Shown: positions 1 to 9,005 of the stretch, piece by piece
How the letters are laid out: each line of letters opens with the position of its first letter
How positions within the stretch are numbered: the stretch's first letter is position 1
DNA from: Aedes albopictus
Lineage: Eukaryota; Arthropoda; Insecta; Diptera; Culicidae
Length of the DNA stretch: 64,000 nucleotides
Direction: 5' to 3'
NCBI RefSeq assembly: GCF_035046485.1
Contig: NC_085138.1
Coordinates: 42,133,464 to 42,197,463, forward strand
The notes under the pieces: model-generated
What the model was told of the DNA's origin: nothing
What the model saw: only the letters and a program-made list of their open reading frames with translations
The model's database searches: none
Made by a program: the position numbers and the translations under genes

Positions 1-895
1 AAAGAAATTCCTAGTGGAATTCCAGGAAAAATTTTGGAATGATTTTCTGAAGAAATTCCTAGTGGATTTTCTGAAGAAATTCCTAATGGAATTTCTGAAG
101 AAATTCCTGGGAGAATTTCCAGAGATATTCCCGGAGGAATTCTCGGAGAATTTCCCAGTGGAATTCATAGAAAAATTCCCAAAGAAATTCCTGGAGAAAT
201 TCCCAGAGAAATTCCTGGAGAAATTCTCAGAGGGTTTATTGAAAACAAAAATGTCACGGAAAACTTCCTGAAGGAAGGCTTCCTGAAGAAATTCCCAGTG
301 TTTTTTTTTTTTTGAAAAAAAACGGAAGTTTTCCTGATGAAATTCTCAGAGAAATTTCAGGGGGAATTCCCGGAGGAATTTCTGGAGGTTTCCCGGACAA
401 TTTCTTGAAGAAATCTCCGGATCAATTCCAGGCAGATTTCCTGAAGAAATTCCCGAAGGAATTTGCGGAGACATTTCCGAAGATATTCCTGGAGGAACTC
501 CTAGAAAAATTCTTGGAGAAATCCTGTCTGGAAAAATTCTTGAAAGAATTCCTAAGGAAAATCCCGGAGCAATTCATGGAGTAATTTCCGTAGGAACTCA
601 TGAAGGTATTCCTGGGAAAATTCTCTGAGGAAATCTGGAGGAATTCCCGGAGAACTCCTGGAGAAACTTCCAGAAGAATTCCTGGGGAAATTACCGAAGG
701 AATTCCTGATGGAATCTCCGCAGGAGCTCCTGATGTGGGTCCTAGAGGAAATCCTGGAAAATTTTCCGGAAGAATTCCCGGAGACATTTCCAGAGGAATC
801 CCTAGAGAAATTCCCGGAGAAATTCATGGAAAAATACCCGGAAGAGTTCCTGTAGAAATTCCCGGAGACATTCTCGGAAGAAAAAAACAAAGCAA
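1..895 (+). repeat. Degenerate 12-bp GGAATTCCTGGA array
   Basis: Tandem but heavily diverged units of about 12 bases built around GGAATTCC followed by TGGA, TGAA or CGGA. The period is four codons, so stop codons are rare and short open frames read as E-F-L-E/K or G-I-P-G periodicities. These frames are a by-product of the repeat, not genes. A run of 13-14 T interrupts it near 301-314. The same family returns at 1684-2000, 6990-8140, 12160-12790, 21696-21847, 22930-23200, 23740-26040, 36840-37620 and 57900-58990. Confidence 0.85.
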
Positions 896-904
896 TATTG
901 TGGG

Positions 905-1480
905 GTGACAAAGTTTGTCTACAGGGGTTCAAAGACGGTGTGGCGAATAACCTAGCGAATAAATCACGAATCAAAGACTCAACTATCAGACAGTTTTTAG
1001 CTTGCCGAAGAACTTTGCTGAAGACGGCATCATTCTATCTTATCAGGATTCTGAGATATAGAAATTTGAAGATTTTTTACCCTGGCGCCACCTAGCGGAC
1101 GATTCTCGAACCATGGAACCATGGAACCATGCAAAGATGCCATTGCCAGATAGTTCATAGCCTGCTGAACAACTTTGCTGAAAACGGCATGCTTGTACCA
1201 CAATGCGCCACCTAGCGGATTAATCCCAGCCCAAAGACTTTACTATCAGATAGTTCTTAGCTTGCTGAAGAATTTTGCCGAAGACAGCATCATTCTATCT
1301 TATCAGGTTTCTGAGATATGACGGTTTGAACATGTTTGATACTGGCGCCGCCTAGCGGCTGAATCGCGAACTAAAGTCGCAGTTACCAGTTAGTTCTTAA
1401 CTTGATGAACCAATTCGCCGAAGACACTATACTTCTACCTCATCGGGATCTTGAGATATACGTTGCGCAAAAGTATGTGG
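905..1480 (+). repeat. Tandem ~120-140 bp dispersed repeat with GCGCCACCTAGCGG motif
   Basis: Three to four diverged units share the order TTAGCTTGCTGAA, GCCGAAGAC, TATCAGG, GAGATAT, then GCGCC(A/G)CCTAGCGG. The last motif sits at 1085-1098, 1205-1218 and 1345-1358. A related single unit lies inverted at about 31270-31385. A small ACCATGGA triplication is at about 1110-1132. No coding capacity is apparent. Confidence 0.6.
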
Positions 1481-1683
1481 CCAATTTTGGTACCCCAAGA
1501 CAATCCGGAATAACTCCGGAATCATGTAGACCAGGCATCCATGTCCCCGGTATCAGAAACTAGAAGAGTTTTTCAGGAAGTTGTGAAAATTTCATCAAAA
1601 TCCATGACCATTTTTGTGCTTTTCCGAGGGTGGAAAATGTACGTTGGCTGGATGAAGGTTAATAAAGTAATAATAATAATAAT
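1481..1683. other. Unassigned, ending in an (AAT)n microsatellite
   Basis: No gene or family is recognised in most of this stretch. It ends in GGTTAATAAAG followed by about five AAT units (1665-1683), which resembles the 3' tail of a non-LTR retrotransposon, but there is too little sequence to assign it. Confidence 0.4.
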
Positions 1684-2000
1684 TCCTAGAAAAAAAAAAC
1701 AGGCAAATATATAAGGGAATTACTGTAGTAATTCCTATGAAATATTTCCGGATAATTTTCTGAATAAAATCATGCAAGAATACATGGAAAAACAATCCAG
1801 AGTAATGCCTGGAGAAAATGCTGGAGGAACCACTGTATTCATTTCAACAGGAATTCCTGACAGAAATCATGAATGAATCTCTAGGGAAATCCCTGAGGAA
1901 ATTTCTGAGGATATTCCTTTGCGATTTTCCAATGGAAAAACTAGGTAAATTCCTGAAGAAATCCTTAAAAGAAGTTCGAGAAGGAATACCCTGAAAGAAC
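1684..2000. repeat. GGAATTCC-type degenerate array
   Basis: A more eroded block of the 12-bp family, with GGAATTCCTG and GGAAATCCCTGAGG variants. No function is inferred. Confidence 0.6.
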
Positions 2001-2049
2001 TTATACTAGAATCAGTTGCTTTTCCGAAATAATCCTTGGAAGAATTAGT

Positions 2050-2465
2050 GAAAGATTTTTTTATTCTCAATCGGTTAACCTGATTTACAGCTCTTTTGTT
2101 CAATAGGGCCGAACGATTGCCATTGACAACTGCACACTTTTCACAGTGCCTAAACGTATTCATTCTACTATATTGAACTGGATGCCTTTGTGCTGCTTTC
2201 ACTTTTGTACTCTATCCGTATAGTAGAATGATCAGCACGATGATGTTGACGTGTGGCTGTTATTCCTTTTTCAATCCGAACGGAATTCCATTATGAATTG
2301 CCGTTCAGCGATTTCCAATTATCCGGGACCGTTAGAACTATGAGCTCATAGTGTCATAGACGGCAGGTGTCAGCCGTCAGGGGAAGAGCAAATGCCAAAA
2401 AAAATACGAGTATCGGGGCTGGGAATCGAACCCATAACCATCTGATTATGAAGTGAACGTGCGTT
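2050..2465 (-). mobile_element. tRNA-derived SINE, family B, 5'-truncated copy
   Basis: This aligns along its length with the full copy at 15420-15855: AACCT..TTTACAGCTCTTTTG, GTAGAATGATGAGCACGATG, TTATGAGTTGCCGTT and the head. Read on the minus strand, a perfect pol III B box GGTTCGATTCC lies at 2422-2432. The first ~30 bases of the tRNA-like head, including the A box, are missing at the right end, so this copy is 5'-truncated. The T-rich left end is the inverted 3' tail. Confidence 0.75.
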
Positions 2466-3114
2466 CTCAGTTCTCAGCAAATATTTAAATACAACTGTAG
2501 AAGCAGAGAAGTAGTCTCTGTTGGGAGCGCATAACGCCGGAAACAAGAACTATGTATGAAGCAAGAACCCTTTTTTGCCCCCAGTTTATGTTCCGTTCCG
2601 ACCTATAACAAGAGTAAACGTTGTTCAACTGTAAATTTACGACTTTAATTTTGTGAGAGCCGTCGTCGGAGTGTTGGACCATGTTTTTTCCTCTCTCCAT
2701 CTTTCGGGCACCCCTTTTTCAGTCTGACCGCTTCGACAGCGTTCGTCCGTGCAATAACTGGCTGGTTGTCCCTAGCATTTTCCCAATCTCAATATCACGA
2801 TTCCCTAAAATCTATATGTATTCGAAAAAAATGCAAATGCTTTTCGTTTAACTTTCCCAGTGCACTGAACATCATCAAAGAAGGCGGCTGTGGCGCGTGC
2901 TGTGCTGTTGGTCGCTATAGGGCACTGCACGAAGTTCTCTCCTTCTCTTTCACTCCTACAGAAATTTTGTAAACAACAAGGCCAAGAAACGTCAAAATCC
3001 CATACAAAATGAAAACAGTGCAGTGCCCTATATCTAGCTTTTTTATCTAGTGGAAAGGCGAATCGTAGTAGTCCGCAGCGATGACCAAGATCCGTTCGGC
3101 ACTGATAAGATGAA
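2466..3114. other. Unassigned intergenic DNA
   Basis: Higher GC than the surroundings and not visibly repetitive within this window. Short open frames exist on both strands but none shows a domain I recognise. Confidence 0.4.
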
Positions 3115-3190
3115 ACGCATTCAACGACGACGTCGTCGTCGTTTTCGTCGTTCGTTAGGAGATTTCTAGCGAGAGAGAGAGAGAGAGAGA
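3115..3190. repeat. (CGT/ACG)n and (GA)n microsatellites
   Basis: ACGACGACGTCGTCGTCG at 3122-3141 switches strand phase (ACG then CGT) and can fold on itself. It is followed by a clean run of ten GA units at 3171-3190. Confidence 0.9.
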
Positions 3191-3528
3191 AAAAAGGGAA
3201 ACAATAGTCCGGTGGCGGATCGTTTGCTGGACTGAACGGAGAATGCTTTGGTAGACCGGACATTTTCTGTGGTGGCGGGAGGGCACGAGCTGGCACAAAA
3301 GAATTTCATCATGCAATATTTGGAGGTTCGTTGAGCTGATGCCTGGAGTCCGCGTTTTCCCGGGTGGTGGGACAGAAAACCAACGGACACCAACGGGAAT
3401 CGTGAGTGTACATGTACATAGTGGCGCAGAAAAGATATATGGGAGACAATAGTGTTCCAAGTTTGAAACTTAAATTGTATTTACATTTACACGCATACAT
3501 TCAGTTTCTTAATATCACATTTAGTCTC
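3191..3528. other. Unassigned
   Basis: No recognisable coding or repeat feature. The short open frames on the minus strand overlap one another and look like chance. Confidence 0.4.
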
Positions 3529-3577
3529 CGGACACGAATGCCACAAAAGTGGTAAAGTGTCTTTAATAAATATTAAT
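3529..3577 (+). mobile_element. Extreme 5'-truncated non-LTR 3' end (about 48 bp)
   Basis: GACACGAATGCCACA followed by GTGGTAAAGTGTC and TTTAATAAATATTAATAA is shared with 55212-55260. Outside this block the two sites diverge at once. The A-rich AATAAATATTAATAA end is typical of a LINE 3' terminus, so both look like insertions that copied only the last few dozen bases of the same element. Assignment to a named family is not possible. Confidence 0.55.
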
Positions 3578-4025
3578 AACACTAGTTTACAAAATAAAAC
3601 GAAAGTCGTGAACTTCTGTCAACGACCAAAATTTTTGAAGCATACTTTAGCGTTGATTTTGAAACCATGCTTTAAAAAATTTAAAGTAGAACAGTTTTCG
3701 AGTTTTAGCTCAATATTGAGTTTTACAACTTTTTTAAATATGGAATTTAATAAGATTCAAATATCTTGCGTTTTGTTTAACCAATTACGGGGAATGAGAT
3801 GTGTGAAGTGAGCGACTTTGCTTAAAAATAGAACAAAAATCTATTTCAAATCATCAACCTTGTATGGAAAGTCGAAAAATTGTCCGCTCTACTGTATTTT
3901 TTTTTTCCTTCGCGTTTTCGAACTCAGGGCATGATTCTACACCAAAAACGATCATCAGCTTACCGAGTTCAAAAATGCTGTAAACTAGTGTAATAGTTCT
4001 GTGCAATGAAGTAGGTTGAACATTG
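3578..4025. other. Unassigned AT-rich DNA
   Basis: No domain, repeat unit or RNA feature seen, apart from a T run at about 3898. Confidence 0.4.
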
Positions 4026-4096
4026 TTGAAGTTATTGCATCCTGCTCTTACCTATTCGTTAAAAAATGGGTAAGAGCAGGTTACATTAACTTCAAT
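4026..4096. repeat. Short perfect-type hairpin
   Basis: Inverted arms TTGAAGTTATTGCATCCTGC and GCAGGTTACATTAACTTCAA flank CTCTTACC/GGTAAGAG around a loop of about 15 bases. Arms are about 30 bases with three mismatches. It could be a miniature palindromic element or a cruciform-prone site. Confidence 0.7.
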
Positions 4097-4147
4097 ATAC
4101 TAATAATAGAAATCACATTTAGGATTAGACATAAATAGTCAACAATA

Positions 4148-4556
4148 CCCGAGCAGGAGAAAATAGCTACAGAGTACCAAACTCAGGTATGCAAAACCCA
4201 GTACCTACAACCTGAATGAGGTATTAAGGAACCCTGCATGAGAGGTAAAATACCGAAAATAATAACTGGTGTATTTTCAATGAATACCACGTGAATAATG
4301 ACATCCGGTATTGCAATACCTCAATAATAACCGATAATTTTTTCATGGTGATTTTTCCATAATTGCATAATACCTCAAGCAGTCCTCAATACAAACCAAT
4401 AACTCATTGAGGTATGCTTTGTCGGTGACTCAATACCTAAACAATACGAAAAAAGGGTATTTCCGATACCAGGACAATCGACCAATGCCTTGTCTTGGTA
4501 TGATACCTGACTTTGGTATGCTGCAGTTATGTGCCAGTTATTCGTTCCTGCTCGGG
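4148..4556. mobile_element. TA-flanked MITE, CCCGAGCAGGA termini
   Basis: Terminal inverted repeats CCCGAGCAGGAG and (reverse complement of the right end) CCCGAGCAGGAA are each flanked by TA (4146-4147, 4557-4558). The body is 409 bp and full of short GGTAT/ATACC and AATACCTCA motifs in both orientations. It has no transposase frame, so it is non-autonomous. The start CCCGA(G/C) and TA duplication match the larger element at 43090-43888. Confidence 0.8.
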
Positions 4557-4558
4557 TA

Positions 4559-5010
4559 GTTGGCCACAATACTCGGTTTGTAACTGCCGCTGCCATTCTC
4601 GGTCAAGCCCAATGCTCGCCAGATCAAGATCCACCCGTAGGTCCGCCCATCGTGCTCTCTGCGCTTCACGCCTTCTTGTACCAACCGGATCACTAGCGAA
4701 CACTTACTTTGCAGGGTTGTTGGCCGGCATCCCTGCAACACGCCCTGTTCACCGTTTCCTTCCAGGATTGGTCAAATTCCGGATGCTGGGTTCGCCGTAG
4801 AGTGCAGCGAGCTCGTGTTTCATTTTTCTCTGCCACACTGTCCAAGTTTTCAATGGTACATTTGGTGCAGGGTGAATCTGTTTCGACAGCAGTTCCTTCT
4901 GTAGCCCGTACTGGGCCCGATTTCCACTGATGATACGCCTTCGTATTTCACAATTCATATTGTTTTCCGCCATCAGTAAAGAGTCAATGTAGATGAATTC
5001 CTCCACTACT
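4559..5010 (-). pseudogene. RTE-like LINE ORF2 C-terminal relic
   Basis: On the minus strand, residues such as EFIYIDSLLMAENN, EIRRRIISGNRAQYGLQK and LAALYGEPSI match the conserved region C-terminal to the reverse transcriptase of RTE-type endonuclease/reverse-transcriptase proteins. Between PNVPL and KTWTVW roughly 40-50 family residues are missing, and the downstream part continues in another frame (GVKRREHDGR..). The relic therefore carries a deletion and at least one frameshift. The adjoining MITE ends one base from it. Confidence 0.7.
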
Positions 5011-5581
5011 TCGAAAACAAACGCACAGATTGCCGCAGCAAGCCCAACTCCCCACCTTCCCTGCCATGTCAGTCTACGACCAAATACCTCACCGGGATTG
5101 GTGACCCGATCTTCCCTGAGGTTGCTCGAAGCCCGCTGGGTGCCACGCAGAGGTAGACCATAAGTATTGCTGGGTACATGTCTAATGGATCATTATGGGA
5201 TTGCACCGCGGAGTCTACCTAATGAAATCTTCAGCAACATGGAACCGTGCTTCCTGGGTGCGAGCAATCGCTTAACCTTCCAGGACGCGCGCCATCAAGC
5301 AACCGAAACTGCACCGCGTTCGCGCTGTATACGAAAACCGAGGTTTTTCGGTAGTGTTGTACTTTTTACAATAGCGCGAAAATCAGGAACCCTGGAAACA
5401 ATCTCAGTGAAAGTCTAGTTCATTATTCATTCCAAACCTCTTACTTATGTATATTCCGCATAAGTCGGTGGTTGGTGGATCAAGAATCGCTTGCTCATAC
5501 CCACTTCCTGATGGGCACCTCAAGTAGCCCGAAGTTTCTGCCATCCCCGCCAATGCTACATTTAAGACCCCTACGCTGTAA
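5011..5581. other. Unassigned, possibly more decayed LINE
   Basis: GC-rich with short open frames, including an 83-residue frame at 5167-5418 with no recognisable domain. A piece around 5280-5400 has a low-copy look. No assignment made. Confidence 0.3.
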
Positions 5582-5589
5582 CTGGAAAC

Positions 5590-5784
5590 CAGGGATGCCA
5601 GATGATTTTTTGACAAATCTGTATCACTCTTTTCAAAAATCTGTATCCCATACAAAATTTGGGTGAAAATCTGTATCCCATACAAAAATAAAATAACTCC
5701 TCCAGCTTAAAAATCTGTATTTCATATAAAACGAAATCTGTGCAGATTCTCAATACAGATAAATCTGTACATATGGCATCCCTG
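5590..5784. mobile_element. hAT-type MITE, CAGGGATGCCA termini
   Basis: Termini CAGGGATGCCA on both ends, flanked by an 8-bp duplication CTGGAAAC (5582-5589) / CTGGGAAC (5785-5792) with one difference. 8-bp duplications and CAGGG termini are typical of hAT elements. The 195-bp interior repeats AAATCTGTA(T/C) six times in one orientation. No coding capacity. Confidence 0.8.
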
Positions 5785-5792
5785 CTGGGAAC

Positions 5793-5960
5793 TGACCCAA
5801 TCGATTTGCGATTCTACCATAGGTGGGTGATGCATTACGCACCGGCTATCACTCACTGGACCAAAAGTTTGCGGAAACGCGTGACCTGAAAGTTGGTGTT
5901 CTGATTCTTGTTCGTTGGTGGAATAGCGTATCATCAGTAAGCTCGTGGACGTATTGTGAT
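5793..5960. other. Unassigned spacer
   Basis: Short unique-looking stretch between two MITEs. Nothing recognised. Confidence 0.4.
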
Positions 5961-5962
5961 TA

Positions 5963-6185
5963 AGGTACACCGGGGCAAGTTGAAACGGGTGGGGCAAGAT
6001 GAAACAGCGCCAGCGGGTTAACATGATGTTTTCTAATGATGATAAACAGTTTCATTGCCATAACACAATGTTTTTGATTCAAACAATCTTTTGGCGAAGG
6101 AAAATTTTCCAAATTGTATTGGAATCTATTTCGAAACTTCGTGTTTCATCTTGCCCCACCCATTTCAACCTGCCCCGGTGTACCT
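5963..6185. mobile_element. TA-flanked MITE, AGGTACACCGGGGCAAGTTG termini, copy 1
   Basis: Inverted repeats of about 42 bases begin AGGTACACCGGGGCAAGTTG and continue through GGGGCAAGATGAAAC. TA lies immediately outside both ends. Length is 223 bp. A second copy in the opposite interior orientation is at 59267-59483. Non-autonomous; the transposase class is unknown, though the TA duplication suggests the Tc1/mariner group. Confidence 0.85.
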
Positions 6186-6187
6186 TA

Positions 6188-6440
6188 CCTTCAGGAGAGG
6201 CTGACGATTACGTTAAGTGCTAGTACACACACCATCAAGAGTATTCGGAAGATCCGCACTAAAACTAGCTCTGCTAGATATAGTGGAAAGCGTTGAACCT
6301 GAAGTCGAATGTAATGGTGGCTCCAGAGAGGAACCCTACATCGTCATCCAGGTGATCCATGTTCCTGGGTGGAAGGATGTTACAATAAGTCCACCACCGT
6401 GCAGAATATTCGGTCGATGCCCGAAATCATCAAATATATT
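6188..6440. other. Unassigned spacer
   Basis: Contains GGTGGCTCCAGAGAGGAA (about 6315-6332), which recurs at about 8880-8897 beside the transposon-type pseudogene, so this may be another scrap of that element. Nothing else recognised. Confidence 0.3.
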
Positions 6441-6442
6441 TA

Positions 6443-6694
6443 CACACTTAATTCAGATTGCCGGAATATCAGCATTTTTTCAAACTTTTGCGAGATTCGC
6501 ACAGCCGAGCAATCAGCAAACAACTATTTTGCCGGGATCTCAGCAATTTTGACAGTTCATTGCTGATAGTCGTCAATCGTTTTGCTGAGAGTCAGCTAAC
6601 AAACGTCACTTTTTGCTGAGATACTAGTTAAAAATTTTGCTGAGCGGACGGCTGTGCGCGGTTTTGCCGAGCCCGCAAATCTGTTTTGAGTGTG
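6443..6694. mobile_element. TA-flanked MITE, CACACT termini
   Basis: Left end CACACTTAATTCAGATT and inverted right end CACACTCAAAACAGATT are flanked by TA (6441-6442, 6695-6696). The 252-bp body repeats TTTTGCTGAG(A/C) and ATCAGCAA in both orientations. Non-coding. Confidence 0.7.
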
Positions 6695-6696
6695 TA

Positions 6697-6989
6697 CAAA
6701 TTAACTCATTTCTGCTCCCTTACCGCCTTTAGCGTTTCAAATTGCTAAAAGACTTCTTCTCAGTTACCACTGAAACAGAACAAACCCCAAACTTTGACTA
6801 TTATAAGTCCCAGAACATCTGACGTTGGGGAAGAAATCCTTATTTAACTTAATCTCATCCCAATATGAAAACATGAAAAATGTGCTTCTTCTTTCCAGAG
6901 ACGCTGCCATCAGGGGTTTTCAATCCTGGACTTGTTCCAAGAATTAACGCAGAGATATTTGCGGTATATTTTCTGCTTCAGCAATTGCT
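6697..6989. other. Unassigned
   Basis: Nothing recognised. The sequence grades into the degenerate array on the right. Confidence 0.4.
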
Positions 6990-8140
6990 GCCAGAATTCT
7001 TCCAGAGATTTCTCAAAAATGAGCTCTAGAGAGTTCCAGCAGAGTTTTTTTTTTTCTCAGAGATCTCACCATGACTACTTCTATTGAAAACTCCTCGAGA
7101 ATTTGTGGTCGGATTCCTCCAAAAATTCTTGCTGGTTTTCCTCCACGAATTTCTGTTGGTGTTTCTTCAGGAATTCAGCGCGCTTTCAGATATTTCCGAT
7201 CTTAAGATTTTTCTTCCAAACATTCCTCCTGGGGTACATCCAGAAGTTTTTCGTTTTTCAGAAATTAATGCTGAGATTCTTTCGTCTTGCTGATATACCT
7301 GCAGGACTTGCTCCAGCAATTTCTACAGGAACATGGATGTAGTCAGAAATTTCTATACGAATTTCTCCAATAATTTCTTTAGAAATTACTTTCAGAATTT
7401 ACTCTCAGGATTCCTTCAGAAATTCTACTGGAGATTCATGCATCCGGGCTTCCCTATAAGAATTAAAAAAAAATCTAAGAATGTCCTCAGCAACTTGTCC
7501 AGAACAAACAATTTAACAGAGTTTCTTCTATAGATTTCCTGGGGGTTCCTCCAGGATTTTCTATAACAGGAATTGCTTGGTATTGCTCAAGGAATTTCGC
7601 ATGTCATTTCTCTTTGATTTATTGCATCTTTTTTTAGAAGTTCTAGCTGGGAATGATTCTTTGTAAGAATATGTCCCTCAAAAACTATTTTCAGGACATC
7701 TTCCGTAGATTTCTTCAGGAATTTCATCTAGAATCATCACAGGAATTTCTTCCGAAGGGGGCCTTCACTTTCAGGATGGCAACAAGATGCATTTAATGCT
7801 TCTGCAAGATGCACATCAGGTTGCCTGGTGGCAAATTTTCGAGTCAAAAGATCTCTCGTCTCCCAAATCTGACGCAAAAAGATGCATCAGATTTGGGAGA
7901 TGAATAGCGAAATTTTCTGATTAGGATTAATTCCAATGTCGAAGTGTCGACCCTCACGTTTCCTTCAGATATTTAAATAGGAATTCCTCCAATGAACCTC
8001 CAATTCCTCGCATAATTTCTCCAGGGATTCTTCCGGAATCAGCCATCCCACAAAGAACTTCTCGAGTAATTTTGGGATATTTCAGATGTTTTTCTGAAGA
8101 TTCTTCTACAGAGATACCTCCAAAGATTTTTTTTTAGGAT
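6990..8140 (-). repeat. GGAATTCC-type degenerate array, inverted, interrupted
   Basis: The TTCCTCCAGGAATTTC orientation of the 12-bp family, strongly diverged, spans 6990-7750 and 7960-8140. The 7755-7930 interval is different. It contains AAGATGCA repeats and a hairpin at 7857-7902 with perfect 13-base arms CTCCCAAATCTGA/TCAGATTTGGGAG. Open frames such as 7084-7293 are repeat artefacts. Confidence 0.65.
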
Positions 8141-8153
8141 TTCCTTTAGAAAA

Positions 8154-8758
8154 TTGCATACTGTTGTGATAAGCGTACTTTTCCGTTACTGGCTTTTGCT
8201 CATATATAATATTTTTATATTTGAATATATAAGAGGCATCAACGATATCCCTGATGTTGAACAACTTCCAGCGGAAAAGGAATCGGGCGGTCTCAGTGAC
8301 GCGGGCAGTGATGCTGACTATGGTACTGAAGGTGATGGAGAAAGTGATTCGCTATCTTATGAGCCGGTACAAGAGAAATCGATCGTATGTCTGAACCGCT
8401 CGACCGTTAATCATACCTATGTATACAATGAAGGACCTTGAGAATCATTACGGAAATGGGCAATTGAACATAATATAAGGCACCAAGCCTAAAAAGATCT
8501 CTTACGAATTATAAAACACCTATATCGAGATAATGATCTGCCTTCCGATCCACGAACATTACTGACCACTCCTCAGGACACAAGCAATTTTATCAGGGAT
8601 ATTCCAAGTGAAAGATACTGGCACCAAGGCTCGGAGGTTTGTCTGAAAAACTGATTCAAAGACATTCCGGAGGTCATCATCCTTGAGCTTAACGTACATA
8701 TGGATGGGGTTCCCATCCATAAGAGTTCAAAAGAGCAGTTTTGGCCAATTGTTCGTGT

Positions 8759-8818
<60 letters not shown>

Positions 8819-9005
8819 GTATACAGTATGCTACAAATGAATTCAATGATGGTCGGAATTTTTCGAGCTTAATTATGTTGGTGGCTCCAGAGAGGAACTC
8901 TAGGTTCACAGGTGCGATTTCGTTATGATGATCCCCACAGTACAGATAATTTAGTCGATCATGCAAACGGCAATCGAGTAATACCGGAAACGTTTGCTAT
9001 GATGA
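8154..9005 (+). pseudogene. Transposon-type protein pseudogene (acidic N-terminus, KSSKEQFWPI motif)
   Basis: One reading frame runs from about 8154 past 8760 with three in-frame stops: TGA at 8439-8441, then TAA near 8489 and TGA near 8654. The visible order is an acidic stretch (DAGSDADYGTEGDGES), then ESLRKWAIEHNI, LPSDPRTLLTTP, SERYWHQGSEVCLKN, LELNVHMDGVPIHKSS and EQFWPI. I recognise the arrangement (WA..NI, short linker, L-N-x-D-G-x-P-x-x-K-S-S-x-x-Q-F-W-P-I) as a recurrent transposon-borne protein in arthropod genomes, but I cannot assign the transposase superfamily with confidence. The frame breaks after about 8765. A later piece (8880-9005) resembles eroded continuation. It is inactive as it stands. 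Confidence 0.65.

Noticed and set aside
14..974. Several small frames with E-F-L-E-K or G-I-P-G periodicity
   Set aside because: Products of the GGAATTCC array; the periodicity equals the DNA repeat.
3115..3190. Microsatellites as a promoter element (GAGA sites)
   Set aside because: (GA)10 alone is too common in insect DNA, and no transcription start or coding exon is identifiable nearby.
8700..8730. ATGGATGGGGTTCCCATCCAT palindrome as a regulatory hairpin
   Set aside because: It is codons of the conserved DGVPIH motif in the pseudogene and needs no further explanation.
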